NCBI RefSeq assembly: GCF_017654505.1
Contig: NC_054534.1
Span: forward strand, 19,725,693-19,789,692
Length of the DNA stretch: 64,000 nt
Direction: 5' to 3'
DNA from: Polyodon spathula
Taxonomy: Eukaryota > Chordata > Actinopteri > Acipenseriformes > Polyodontidae
Part shown: piece after piece, positions 13,702 to 26,740 of the stretch
How positions within the stretch are numbered: position 1 is the stretch's first letter
Layout of the letters: each line of letters opens with the position of its first letter
Program-made: the position numbers and the translations under genes
Notes under the pieces: model-generated
Databases searched by the model: none
Seen by the model: only the letters and a program-made list of their open reading frames with translations
Told to the model about the DNA's origin: nothing

Positions 13702-14037
13702 ATTATTTTAGGAGACTGGCGCAATGTGGTTAATAACATAAAATCATAAGACATCATGATGAGGTAGAGCGCTTGGTCTGCAGGGTAAGTCATACTGTCA
13801 GGGGAGCACAGGTTTGTTTGCTGCAAGTTCACAGAGTCTCTGCTGATCACTAGTTCTGTGAAATTGCTGTGGTGAGTGAACATATTTTAATTGAGGTGGT
13901 GTTCTGTTTATCTTGTCAGTACCTGAATAACATATCTTTGGGTTTAATTACAAACTGCTATGCCTAATATCTCTTATAATGTTTGTGCATTAGATTGATT
14001 AAAAAAAAGCCTGTTATCCTGTAATAGCAATGTTGCT

Positions 14038-14530
14038 TTTTATGTATTTATTTATACAGGAATTTAACCCATTGAGACCTAGATCTCATTTACAAGGAGA
14101 TCCTGTCAACAACCATATACAATAAAACAACACAATATCATGTGAGGTGCTGACTTCATCATTATAGGAGTCATAAGCAAAGGACACTCACCCAAACATG
14201 TGCAGATCCTTAATCAGGATCAAAACATTTACATGAGGCCCTAAAAAAATTACAGAGATCATCTAAAAACATTTAAAAGATAGACTATCAATTGTACTCC
14301 TTATATTAAAAGAGTTAAAAGTTATACCTAAACACATGCCAACCCTTGGAACGACCAGGCTGGCAGAATCACAGGAACACAGATTATAGTTGGTACCGTA
14401 CCTATTAACCAGATCAGTTAAATAACAAGGCAACAATCCTTTAAGAAATTACAAGCACAGTATAAACATCATGCACATAATACATTGCATATGGTATGCC
14501 AGCTTGAAATAATATTTAGATAATTTGTCA
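14038..14530 (-). mobile_element. LINE 3' region (L2/Rex-like tail), minus strand
   Basis: Read on the minus strand, the sequence ends CTTGTAAATGAGATCTAGGT, then CTCAATGGGTTAAATTCCTG and TATAAATAAATACATAAA. This is the characteristic tail of abundant fish LINEs (...CTCAATGGG...CCTGGTTAAATAAA), recalled from family knowledge. The roughly 450 bp upstream is plausible LINE body but I could not read a reverse transcriptase in it. The upper boundary is a guess. Confidence 0.5.
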
Positions 14531-14539
14531 TCTATTACT

Positions 14540-17500
14540 CTCATTTAATGTCATGCTTGAATGTAGTAGTTACAAACAATAGTGCAACTCTACATAGATT
14601 GGATGAGAACCAGGCTTAGATTAAAAATGCCTTTTCTCACAGAACTTGATTTATTCAAGAGTTTATGACATATGACTTTGTTTCAGTTGTTAATCTCTTG
14701 TAAAACAACTGAAGTGGTTGAGATACTCACATTGTATAAAAGTTACAAGATTGTTGTTGATTAAAAACTCAGTTTGTTAACCAGCAAAGTTTTCCATTCA
14801 GAATATCCCTATGCTTGCTGCCAGCACCCAACTCTTTCTACAAATAATTCTGGGGCAAGGTCTGTTCCTAACAAGCTGGATTTACTTAGCCAGACAGGTA
14901 CTCGTGTTGTACTGTTGTGACAGTGTAACAATACCTTTGGAAACATTCCTATGAATAAGCATATGATAGTAAATGATACAATTTGGGTTATAAAATGACT
15001 AGGGGTTAGGTAGAATCTTTTATTTACTGTTCCCTTTTAAAAATCCTACTGCCAATAAAATATTTATCCACTGGTGGCACTGTATGCTATGAAAAAAAAA
15101 ATATTCTGTTCATATGTGTTTTTCCATAATATAGGTTCCACAACCCTAAAAACTATATTTGATTGTTTGAACAGATATTCCCAAATTTTTAACAGAGACC
15201 CACACCCTTGAAATGCAGACACAAAGCAGTTTAGTGACAGTAGAAGTGTTTAAAGTCTCTGAAGTCTCTTTAGGGGCCATGTCATCCATTCCTTCAACAT
15301 TTTTTTAAAGGGTGAGGGCACTTCTGGGATTTTGCATTGCTCGGGTGTTATTGCTGTTTCAGATATTTCAGACTTTCAAATCAAAGTCATTTATGTGCAT
15401 GCCTTGTTTTTTATTTGTGTTATTTATTTTTTTACAACCAGACAACATAACCAAGCTTAGATAGATTCATGGTACATATAGCAGCATCTGTAAATCAAAA
15501 CAGTTAGATTAATGTAAACAGTGCCAATAACAAAGAAAATAGTCTGTCGATAAAACAAACCTTTTCCTGGGTAACTAATACTTTATTTTTTGCCCATCAT
15601 TATCTTTTTTAAAATGAATTGTCCATAACTTTTGGATTTCTCGCATATTAGCCTTGAGCCAGAACATTTAACATTGCACTTAACATTACCTTATTAAACC
15701 AGACAACTGCACTATGCATGACAATTAACCTCGCTCCCTAATGCACAGACCAAGAAACATCAAGGGCAGTTTTCAATGCAACTTAACACAGCATCCAAAG
15801 ATTGATTGAATTAATGGTTTGGTGCCATTATTGACACATTTTTAATAACTTTTGTGCAGTGCTCAGCAGTTGCTTTAAGTAATTAAAGCCAGATTACAAG
15901 ATCCTGAGCTCTGTATCTCAAAACTTCTCAAAGCTGCTTTAGACTATGCCTGAAGGTTGACTTCAAAGTGCTTTATCTCTTTGTAACACAACCACCTATT
16001 CCCAAGGCTTAATAGCCTTTACTTTTAAATATTACAGTCTGAAGCTGCTCTTCAATGGCATTTCATGCAAGGGCTGTCACTTGGAGCTTTAGCAGCAGTA
16101 CTTCAGTTCCAGAAAATGACTGCGCTTCTAAGAAGTTATTATATTGTTCTTTCTGTAAATTCATATCTTTTATTGTAGGTCCTCTAATTTGCTTTCCTGT
16201 CTTCTTATGTTTTCTTACATACAATAAGGTGTCACTACACTATGCCTTTTGTCATTCAAAGCACTCATCCCTCACTGACTTTCTGCTATGACAAGCTGGT
16301 TTATAGTGAAAGCACATCTGTCTGCTGGGATTCTATCAGACGTACTCCTGTGTTAAAAACCTTCTGTCGGAGTTCAGTGGCAGTTTTCCCACAAGCTGGG
16401 GCCAGCTAATGCTTTTACTATACCTGGGACACCAAGAATTGCTTTATCCTGTGTGTTCACTGAGTGGCACACCTCCAAAATCATATCTGCTGCTGAGTGG
16501 TCTGTATATGTTTTGCAGAAGCAGCACTTAACCAACAGTGAAACAACATCTCCAGATAATTGTTCAGGTTTGATTGGCATCAGACATTATAAACATTGAC
16601 ATGTTCTATTAATGAAAGGAATGAACTGCCAATATCCAGCAGAACAGTACACAGAAAATTAGGCAGGATGAATATTCATAGCTGTAAACCACTCAGGTAA
16701 CCTCTTGTAACTGTAAAAGCATTATGTGGTTTGATGAATTGACCTTGTTTACGGTTAATTACGAAGTATAAAGGTAGTCATAGATCCCTTTGTCCTGACT
16801 TTGTTTTGTTTTTTAAGCTGTCCAGGTTGTTGGTGGGTGAATAATGACTTGGGCATGCTTTTGTTGACATATTCTGGGACCAGTTATCCCTTCGAATAAA
16901 TGTCAATTAATGTCTGAGCATCATACTTCATAAGGTGCACCCCACAATATTTCTCATGAGGTGTGTTTTGAGATTACAATGTGGCAGTTCAATTGCTACT
17001 TGTGTTTGAGTAGTACATGCAGCATGAACCAGAACTAATTTCTACACAATCACACATTGTGGAACTACAATATGTATTACAAAGCAAAACAACAAACAGC
17101 TTTAACCACATTATATATAATTACGAGATCTGTATATAGTCTGCATTTCCCCCCTTTATATGTTTTCTTTTATTAAGGGTGTGTTTATATAAATTCATAT
17201 ATATTACAGCTCACTTCGATGCAATGCCAAGCACCGTCTTGAAAGCCACCATCAACTGAAAAAGCTTTCTAATATGAAATAACTACTAACTAAATAACTG
17301 TTACACAATGAAGCCACATTTGTCTTGTCAAAATTACCGAATTTTAACCAGAATTTTTAAAAAATCTACCAGCATTCACGTAAATGCACATATTTATAAT
17401 CTGTGGTGATTCTACTGCTTGTTTTCACTGCTCAGGAATAAAACAAAAATGTAATCTGGTTGCCCCTGTCTTTTTGCTTGGCATTAAAATAATGCACTAC

Positions 17501-17738
17501 TTTGAATATTCCTAACTCAGTTGACTCAATTAAAACAAACAAACAAACAAAAAAAAAAAAACATTAAAACCACAGTTTGAGTACTTTTCATTTTTAACAA
17601 TATAAAATATGTGCTACAGTGTTGCCAGGGATAGAAATAGCCCTGTTACAGTATTTTCATGTTATATGTTTTAGAGAGGTTAGCTGCATATAGTAACAGA
17701 AATTAATGCGACACCATAAACGGTGCTGGCCAGGCAGC
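14540..17738. other. Intergenic, nothing recognised
   Basis: No domain-bearing open frame, terminal repeats or arrays are seen, apart from an A-rich CAAA run at about 17535-17563. Confidence 0.5.
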
Positions 17739-17760
17739 CAAAAAAAAAAAAAAAAAAAAA
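17739..17760. repeat. Poly-A tract
   Basis: About 21 consecutive A directly before the LINE body begins. Confidence 0.9.
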
Positions 17761-20151
17761 GGGAGGTCATGATTGTCGGGGACTCCATATTGAGAAACAC
17801 AGCAAGTTGTGCAGTTTGGACCCACAGAATATAAAGGACAAAAAAATAAAGGACATAATAATAGGGACATGCTATAGACCACCAAATTCAGATACAGGCT
17901 AAATAATCTGTTATACAATGACATTAGAAATTTCTGTAGCAAAGGAGAAGCCATACTAATGGGGGATTTCAACTTCCCCCATATAAAATGGGAAAACCTG
18001 GTGGGGAGCATGACAGACAAAATTGAAATGGATAGAAATGACAAATGACTGTTTCCTAATTCAATTTGTCAATGCACCGAATAGATCGGAGGCATGCCTT
18101 GATTTAATCTTTTCAAATAATGAAGACAGAAGGTTAGAGAACCATTGACAAACTCACATCACAACATGATCTCATTTGAAGAGCAAGTTAAAACCCCAAA
18201 AGTAGTGACTAAAGCTAAGGTTTACAATTTTAAAAAGGCAAACTAGGAAGGAATGAAACAGAGACTAATAGAAGGAGATTGGAGTAAAGTAGAGAACACA
18301 TCCACAGAAAAAGGATGGCTATTTTCAAAAATGTAGTACTAGAAGAGCACAACAATTACATCCCAAAACTAGACAAATCAAAATCTAAAACAAAATGGCC
18401 AAAATGGTTTAATAGAACAATTTAAAAAAAATATTCAGAGAAAAACGACACTTCACAGAGTGTTTACAAGGGACCAAGAACAAAGTACACAGAAAAAGTA
18501 CTTGGAACTGCAAACACAAGTCAAAAAGGACAAGAGAGAGATAGAAATGAACATAGCCAAGGGGGATAAAACCAATTCCAAAAAGTTTTACCAATATTGT
18601 AACAGCAAAAGAACATTCAAGGAGGAAGTAAAATGTCTAAGAGATACAAATGGCAAAATCGTAGATGTAGATAAAAATATATCAAATATATTAAATTATT
18701 ACTTTTCACAAGTTTTTACAAAGGAGGATACCGACAACATGCCCCACATGTCGACCTGTTCCTGTCCACTTTTAAATAACTTTAGCATAACAGAGGCAGA
18801 AGTGTTAAAGGGACTAGGCGCTCTTAAAATAAACAAATCCCCTGGGCTGGATGAGATCCTCCCAATGTACTCAAAGAAATAAAATAAGTTATTTACAAAC
18901 CTCTAACCAAGATCATGCAACAGTCTCTTGAGACAGGGGTTGTATCAACAGACTGGAAAATTGCAAACATAATACCGATCTAAAAAACCGAACCAGGTAA
19001 CTACAGATCAATAAGCCTGACATCTATTATATGTAAACTTACGTAAACTATAGTAAGATCCAAAATGGAAATGTGTCTATATGGTAACAATATCCAGGCA
19101 GACAGTCAGCTTGGTTTTAGAAAAGGTTGATGGTTTATTTAGATTTCCAGAAAATTTTTGACAAAGCCCTGCATAAAAGATTAATTCTCAAACTGAACGC
19201 AGTGGGGATTCAAAGAAATGCATGCACATGGATTAGAGAGTGGTTAACATGTAGAAAACAGAAAGTACTGATTAGAGGAAAAACCTCAAAATGGAGCGAT
19301 CAGGGATCAGTACTAGGCCATCTGCTCTACCTAACCTACATTAATAACTTACATTCTGGTATAAACTTTTTAAATTTGCAGATGACACAAAAATAGGAGG
19401 AGTGGCAAACACTGTTGTAGCAGCAAAGGTCATTCAAAATGATCTAGACAGCATTCAAAACTGGGCAGACACATGACACATTTATAGAGAAAAGTGTAAG
19501 GTACTGCACGCTGGCAATAGAAATGTGCATTATAAATACCATAGGGAGATACTGAAATTGAAGAAGGAATCTATGAAAAAGATCTAGGAGTTTATGTTTA
19601 CTCAGAAATTTCTTCATCTAGGCAATGTGGAAAAGCTATAAAGAAGGTCAACAAAATGCTCGGATATATAGTGAATGGTGTTGAAATTTAATCAAGGGAA
19701 ATAATGTAAAAAATGTACAATGCATTTGTAAGACCTCATCTAGAATACTGTGTTCAGCTCTGGTCACCTCGCTATAAAAAGGATACAGCTGCTCTAGACA
19801 GAGTACAAAGAAGAGCGACCAGAATTATTCTGGGTTTAAAAGGCATGTCATATGTAGACAGGCGAAAATAATTGACTCTATTCAGTCTTGAACAAAGAAG
19901 ACTATACAGTGATCTGATTCAAGCTTTCAAAATTCTAAAAGGTATTGCCAATGTCGACCCAAGGGACTTTTTTTACACAGAGAATTCTGGGAGTCTGAAA
20001 CCAACTCCCTAGTAATGTTGTTGAAACTGACACCCTGAGATCCTTCAAGAAGCTGCTTGATGAGAGTCTGGGATCAATAAGGTACTAATAACCAAACAAA
20101 CAATATGGGCCGAATGGCCTCCTCTCAGTTGTAAACTGTCTTGTGTTCTTA
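17761..20151 (+). mobile_element. Decayed L2/CR1-type LINE retrotransposon
   Basis: Three enzymatic remnants lie in order. EVMIVGDSILRN at about 17763 looks like the SGNH/esterase-type start seen in some CR1/L2 ORFs. IIGTCYRPPNSDTG and GDFNFPHIKW are endonuclease motifs. The reverse transcriptase runs from about 18460, with VYLDFQKIFDKALHKRL (motif A), GSVLGHLLYLTYINNL (motif B) and FADDTKIGG (catalytic FADD at 19375-19386). The tail resembles the fragment at 9945. There are many stops and frameshifts, one of them directly before FADD. The missing stretch between esterase and endonuclease motifs suggests internal deletion. Confidence 0.85.
18460..19500 (+). pseudogene. LINE reverse transcriptase pseudogene
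   Basis: An open piece at 18460-18882 covers the linker and the start of the RT (ITEAEVLKGLGALKINKSPG ahead of LDEI is the RT entry motif). A second piece at 19127-19396 carries LDFQKxFD and GSVLG. The FADD box follows in another frame. RT would copy the element's RNA at a nicked target. The breaks make it non-functional. Confidence 0.8.
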
Positions 20152-20429
20152 TGAAACAAACAGAGGCTATATTTGTTGCTTGACTTGTGAACTGCACTGT
20201 AGTGTGAATGATCTTTTTCAGTTCCATATTATTATACAGGTTTATTCAGCCAGGTTTTATATCACAAGACTACTTCTGGAAACACTCTCCAATCATTTTT
20301 TATTTTTCTAATTGCTTCCCACCCACCTCGTCTACGTATTCCAGTGTGTTTTTCACATGTACATCGAGCGAAGCTGGCGACGCAGTGAGTGCAATGAATT
20401 GCATTAGAAATGTTGCAGGGACCAGCACT

Positions 20430-20838
20430 GGTATTCACATTTACTGTCACTGGATCCCAGGACGAACCAAAGCCCTGGTGCATTATTTGTCACAAGGTTT
20501 TGTCAAATGAAACTTAAACCTGCAAAATTGAGGCGCCATTTGTCTACAAAGCGTTCGCAAAGTGAAAAAAAAAAAACATTTTTAAACAAAAGAAATGGGA
20601 ACTTTGCCTCAGCAACTTTCAGTGCGCAAAATGACAACATTCCTTGATGAACTGGTTGCTAAAAGTCAAGCCCAGGGATCTCGTTAAAAGAGGTACGTTA
20701 TGTAAATACTTTCTACATGTACTTATACATACAAATTAGTTTAAAAATGCTGTTGTGAAAAAATGCATGGCAAGTGGTCCGTGGGAAAAATTCAAACACC
20801 AAGGTGGTCCCTAAATTGAAAAAGGTTGGGAACCACTG
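20430..20838 (+). mobile_element. hAT (ZBED-like) transposon relic with BED finger
   Basis: The right end reads GGTTGGGAACCACTG, the reverse complement of the hAT-type terminus CAGTGGTTCCCAACC. Upstream, one frame gives TFTVTGSQDEPKP, then WCIICHKVLSNE. After a small frame break comes LKPAKLRRHLSTKRSQSEKK. Together these are the BED zinc finger (CxxC ... H) of Charlie/ZBED5-like transposases. The second finger histidine is replaced by Arg, and the catalytic domain is missing. The left terminus was not found, so the start is approximate. Confidence 0.65.
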
Positions 20839-20839
20839 G

Positions 20840-21842
20840 TCTACAGGCATCAACATTGTCTGACGTAAGCAGCTGCCCACCACACCACCAATTGAATGAT
20901 ATTCTGCTGGGTGTCACGTTACTTTTGGGCAAAATATAAAATGCATTACTTGTATTGTCACATGCCATTAGATTTAAAAAAAAAATACATTTGGAATCCT
21001 CAAAACAACCTGCCCTATATAAATAAAATATCAAATGAATTATTGTATGAAGTTAGAAAGGCTCCTGTATGAGGACAAAAAGAAGCTTACATACATTAGA
21101 AAAAATTGTAAATGGAATGTCTATACTCATCTTATGAAAAAAAATAGTATATTAGCAATACACTGGTATCAAGAACCATAGAGTACTGATGCAGATAAGA
21201 AAGAGGCCTTCAAAAATGTGAATGTGAATGAATGTGGATAGCAGTTAGATATGGGTAAGTTGATAGTTTGCAAGTATAACTGTGCCCATTGTTTTCTCCA
21301 ACAGTACAATTCAAAGCATTTATGGGGGTAAGGTTATGAATTTCTTCAACTTTCACGGAGTCAACATTATCAATTGATTATTGTAGGTCCTGTTTTAAAA
21401 AGAATAACATCTGCAGAAATGTGAAATGTTTTGCTGCTGTACTGTGCCACCCCACAGGAAAGGGCTCATAACAGCTTACTGTTCCAGTAGAAACTGGGTG
21501 ACACACGCCAGCAGGAAGCTGTACTGATCTTATTTTGTTTTATTATCTATTGGCCACATTTCAAATATTGTTCAAATATTTCCATGATCATATTTGTATA
21601 AGGTAATTGTAATCAATGTAAACACTCAAAATGTTTCATGTACACTCTGATTATATATATTACACCTCTACTGTTGAGATACATACTGGGATTTGAATCG
21701 TCTGCCTCTATACAGTACTTTAAATGAGTCAGTCTGGGCGCTATTAGATGGACTTCTAAATTACTTGTAATTTACAAATGTCATAATATGATTCTGGCAC
21801 AATTTTTTATACGGTGGTATAATCATCATCTGTTTTATAAAT
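20840..21842. other. Intergenic, nothing recognised
   Basis: No recognisable coding, transposon end or array. Confidence 0.5.
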
Positions 21843-22302
21843 GTGATTGTGGCAGAGTGAAAGCCCTACATGTGTGTGTTGGGAATATTGGGTTGGCAGG
21901 GAGGGGGTTAAAATTCTTCCTGCCATAATACATGTGAGAATGTGGCTGGAGCCATCATATATGTGGGAATGTGGCTGGAGCCTTAATTGAATGATTAATG
22001 GTTACTTAGGCTTCAGCTACATTGTATTTAAAGAGGGGGAAATCCTTTGTTTGGGGTTGGTTTGAGGTTTGAGAAGGTGGTTAGGTGAATGTTTGTAGTG
22101 CTGTTGTGTGTTAACTTGGTCAGTGAAGGCGAAAACCCAGCCTGCCAGTGCCACCCCTGCCAGATTTCCCTACCCTGCCAGAGTGCCCAGGGCTGCTGCC
22201 AGCTTTGCCACCACCGGAGAGCCAAGCACCGCTGCCTGTGATGGGACAACCCTCTGTAGAGGAGCCCTAAAAGGAGTAGCCTCTCGGGCTTAGGGGGTAG
22301 AA

Positions 22303-22560
22303 AAGGGGTTACATGAACACACCTTACCGAAGCTCAGGGGTCACCAAGGGGGTTAAATGGGCACCCTGTTACAAAAGCCCAGGAGTTACCACAAGGGTTA
22401 AATGAGCACCCTTCATTAAAAGCCCAGGGAAAACCACAGGGGTTAAATGAGCACCCCTTTATAAAAGCCCAGGGGTAACCACAGGGGTTAAACGAGCACC
22501 ACTTTATAAGAGCCCTGGGGTAACCACAGCGAGTTAAATAAGGTTAAATGGGCGGCCCTT
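22303..22560 (+). repeat. 45-bp minisatellite inside the LTR element
   Basis: The unit begins GGGTTAAATGAGCACCCCTT and ends AGCCCAGGGGTAACCACAG. About five to six diverged copies run from 22303, and the last is broken by GGTTAAATAAGGTTAAATGGG. Copy-to-copy differences (for example GGGCACCCTG versus GAGCACCCTT) show that it is not recent. Confidence 0.8.
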
Positions 22561-22835
22561 ACAGACAACCCAAAATCAGCTCGGCCAAAGGAGGAGGTGA
22601 GGGGACCACTCGGTTGGTCACTTGGTCTCTTGCTGTACTCCCCTTGGTGGCCAAAATGTTGCTCCATGGTCGCCGGGGCTCGCTTCTCTGCCAGCTGCTG
22701 CAACTGCCCAGTCCATGTCGCAGGTTCTTGGTCTCCAGGGGGAAGCACCAGAGTCGGGTCCAACCCACCCTCAAGAATCCAAATGGGGAGAGGGGGGTGG
22801 CCGGTTGCGGCCATGTGAGCTGCACACATGAGAGG

Positions 22836-23171
22836 TGTGCAGCACGGTCAAGGCCCTAAATGTGTGTTTTGGGAATATTGGGTTGGCAGGGACGGGGTTA
22901 AAATTTTTCCTGCCACAATACATGTGAGAATGTGGCTGGAGCCATAATATGTGTTAACTTAGGCTCCAGCCACATAGTACTTAAGGAGGGGGGGGGATCC
23001 TTTGTTTGGGGTTGGTGTTTGTAGCTGTGTTGTGAATGCCCATCCTGACCTCAGAATTGTTTTGTTTAACCTTTTATTTTGGCCTTTGTGCCTGTTTGTG
23101 TTTAAATAAACGTGCACTTTAATTGCAACTTCCAAGCCTCTGAGCCTCATTCCAGACATTTTCCTGTCATA
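22836..23171 (+). repeat. 3' LTR of the element (about 336 bp)
   Basis: It contains the shared LTR start, a TTTTATTTTGGCC module, the polyadenylation signal in GTTTAAATAAACGTGCACTT and the end CCTGTCATA. The same modules appear in the solo LTR at 51680-52081, supporting one family. Confidence 0.6.
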
Positions 23172-23176
23172 ATGAT

Positions 23177-25148
23177 GTTGGGCCTTATTAAAGGATGATC
23201 TACAATATGGGAATTTTGCCTATAAAGGACAGACAAAAAATGTATATTTACTATGAAAGTTGTTTTCACCTTGGAACTGCCATAATTATTTTTGTGGAAC
23301 TGAACTTGTCTATTGCAACATAGGTGCTGATGTATCAAATCCTATGTAGACCGACCTGTGCATTTTTCTCATTTTAAATCAAATTCTTTATTGATACCTT
23401 TAAACAATATCATCTATTTAATATTTATCATATCTTATAATGCTATATCATGTAATAAGGTAATATAAGAAATGTATAGCTTCATACACCTGGCAATTAT
23501 ATTAAAGGTCAAACAACTTCCATAGTAAATGAGGTATACTCAGTAAACCATTACTTTTATAGAATAGCTCTTTTTCCAGCATGTCTTGTAATCGTGACAT
23601 AATCATATAAAACACCAGCAGCAATATACAGTTATTTAATTTGAAATAGAAAGGACTGTCTTGGTGTGAAGTAGTATTCATGTGCAATGCCGTTTTAATT
23701 CTGCTTCACATAAATTAAATTCAGAATGGATTTCAAGAGATATTAATATTTCCTAGTATTAGTACCTGTATTAGAAACATAAAGCTGGAATATACATATT
23801 GTACAGTGGTATGGCAAGTGATATTGTATTGATATACCAGTTTCCTGAGATCAAACATGGAACATAATTAAAGGGACTGTTTTCAAAATACGTATATACA
23901 CCACTGTATTACAGATTTTCTCAAGCTCATATTTATTTATTTATTTATTTATCAGGACTTATTTGTTCAGGTTCTTCTATTCAGGAACACTATGCCTGCA
24001 AGTGTCACAGTAAATTTCATCAGACTGGGCTTATCTATTAATATATGCGTACTGAGTCTGAAGAAAATTGGATTAAGGACGGACTATAATTAAAATGTAT
24101 TGTGTAGAATAACTTAAGGGCAGCCAACATTTTTCAAAAGGATTTGTGTGAATTTGATAGTTTTCTTTAACTTTAACCTTCGAGGTTCAAGGTGACAATC
24201 ACGCAGTTTCATTGCAGAACAGTCCTACGTAAATCCCTAGGAGGCATTTGCCACAGGAAAAGGAACAGGAGAATATGAAGTCACAAAGTGGTGTGTATCT
24301 ACATGACATGTAAAACAAATAGACAATTTTAGAATTTATTTCTGACCTAGGAGGCAATGTATCTTATTTTATAATTCCCAGTCCTTGGATAAAATAAAAG
24401 TTGAACTGACAACAACACTTCCCAAATGTTAAGTGTATTTACAGTCCCTTCAGTCAAGCGTGAAGTGCAAGTGAAAAGACGATGTGCTTCAGTGATCAGT
24501 ATTTGCATTCAGACAAAATTGTGTTCCGAAGTGTGTGTATGCTCTTGTGTAAATCATATGGCCTTAGTTAGTATTCATTTGCGCACTCACTGTCTCCCTG
24601 GAAGATTTGAAGGACTAGTCATCTTCTGCACTGTCATTTCATTTAACTTGTTATCACAGACTTACTGGCTGTAACCTAACCTTCCTTAAGTCTGATTCAC
24701 CACTCAAAGAGACATACAGGTTCCAGTCTGATCATTATCATGTTGTTGTTATTTTAGGAAGCTTTATCAGGATTGTACCCATATTTACTGGCTTTACACC
24801 AGTTACACTTTAAAGTATGTTTACCTGAAGCAAGACAACAACTAAAAGAAGATTGATATCTCATCCTGTTGTCTGGGTATATCTTGGAAACCCTGTATAC
24901 AGTTCTGTGGTGTTGTGAGCATACCAACTAAGCTCAAGGAGGAAAACTAGGTGTATTCATACACTGTTGTAGTAAGACTGTGTTTTGCAAGCATGCATAT
25001 TTTAAAATGCTTTTTACAGATTTTATTTGTATGATTTTTATTTTATCTGCCTGTTTATGGTCTTTATGCAAATATGTCGCTTTTTTAAACCTTTGATTTG
25101 CAGTGCTGGTTGACAAAACTCAGTGAGAACATCAAGTAGAGCAGTCTT
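23177..25148. other. Intergenic, nothing recognised
   Basis: Short frames only. A (TTTA)n run at about 23932-23952 is the only simple repeat. No exon of a neighbouring gene is identifiable. Confidence 0.5.
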
Positions 25149-26702
25149 TTTATTTTATTACATTTTGCAATTATTAAAGAGAATTTCTTTACAACATACA
25201 TTTAGCTGTGAATCAGATGTTAGGTATGTGGAGATGGGGAGAACTTTGTGACAGCACAATATTTTACAAGGTTACAATAAAAAAAATAAAAAAAATCAGT
25301 CTGACTTGGTTGCAATCAGCGGTGTATATCAAGGGTGAGAGCAAAGGCACACTTACACACAGCCTGTATATATGCCATCAGTATTGTTTTTGTATCTGTG
25401 CTTATTCATTGAGAACAGGACACATGATTGAGTTTTCCCTGAGTGCCAAAATGAGAATTTCTGTACCAAATATCCAGGACAAAATCATTCAATACTGGTC
25501 AAAACCGCTATTTAACATTTAGAGTTAAGTGCAATTCAGTAAAAGTACAGCAATTGCCCATTTTAAAACAAACTAGGAAAATACCCTCCTATTAATTTTC
25601 TTCACACAGGTTTGCTTCATTATTATTAAAATGGTAGCTATTAATAAGCAGTGACAGAAATGCAATGTGGGGGTGTGGAGGAGTGGAGGGAGGTCATACA
25701 TGCACCCTTGTTACACACTTTGGTCCAGTCAGCCTAGACTTCTTTATATAGTTTCTAAACACTACCTGACTCACAATCTTTCTGTCCATTTGGGAGAAAA
25801 AATGAAAATGAAGCAATTTTAGGTACAAAAATAATAATAAAAAAGAGAGATACAGATCAGTAGATAAAAAAAAAAAAACTAATTTCTACAGTATGTTGAC
25901 ACCAATATTTAATAGATTAAAAACACACTAATCTGCATGGATTAAAAAAAATAATAATAATAACAAAAAAAAATAAAGGGAAACAAAAATAATTCAGAAA
26001 CCACTCCAAAAGGTTTCTGAAATCCTTCTGGTTGTCCTTATTTTTGCAGCTTTCCGTTAATACAGGATCCAGCCTGCTTCTACTGCCTATTCATGGTTTT
26101 AAATCAGAATTTACATTACACATGTTGTGAAGCCTTTTGTCTACATCATAGCCAATCAGATAGTGTTTCATAATTCAGTGTTTCCACCAGACACAAAGGG
26201 ACTCTCATTCTGTATCGACCAGTGGAAACATTAGGTCTTTGTGATAAAAAAACAACAAACTAAATTGCAGAAAATGCCACCCACAGCACTGTGTCTACAT
26301 TGCCAGCACAAAATAGAGATTTGTTCAAGCACATAATTGGCACAATTAAAAATGAACCACGATGAGGGGTGTGGTGCTACTCTCCATTATGTCTAGAGAT
26401 CAGATTTATGACAATAACATCTACATTCTTTTTTTATTTGCTACAAATCAGACTGGAAAAAAATAATTTAAACATAAAAAATAATTGAAAAAAGGGAGTC
26501 TATTAAAACAGCTAAAGAACTATACAAAACTCAGGGTGTAAGGCACAAATGTACATGTGGAAGAAAAAAAAAAAAAACAGGCTATTCACAGATGTATTCC
26601 AACTAAGAACCTGTGTGATAAGACTATACTTTATGTATTTCAATAGCTGGCATATAATTTAGTTCACACCTTTATTTACTTCTGCGTGATTTTTTATTGT
26701 AT

Positions 26703-26740
<38 letters not shown>

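Larger units (their letters stand above)
21848..23171 (+). mobile_element. LTR-flanked non-autonomous retroelement
   Basis: Two direct copies share GGGAATATTGGGTTGGCAGG, then TACATGTGAGAATGTGGCTG and CCTTTGTTTGGGGTTGG. The left copy starts TGTGGCAG at 21848. The right copy starts about 22836 (TGTGCAGCACGG) and ends CTGTCATA at 23171. The flanking 5-mers GTGAT (21843-21847) and ATGAT (23172-23176) are a plausible 5-bp duplication with one mismatch. The left LTR diverges from the right after about 250 bp. The interior is GC-rich, holds a 45-bp tandem repeat and shows no gag or pol that I can read. Confidence 0.6.

Noticed and set aside
22488..22859. Overlapping GC-rich open frames in both strands
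   Set aside because: High GC removes stop codons in several frames at once. None reads as gag, pol or a host protein that I recognise, and the stretch lies inside the LTR-flanked element.
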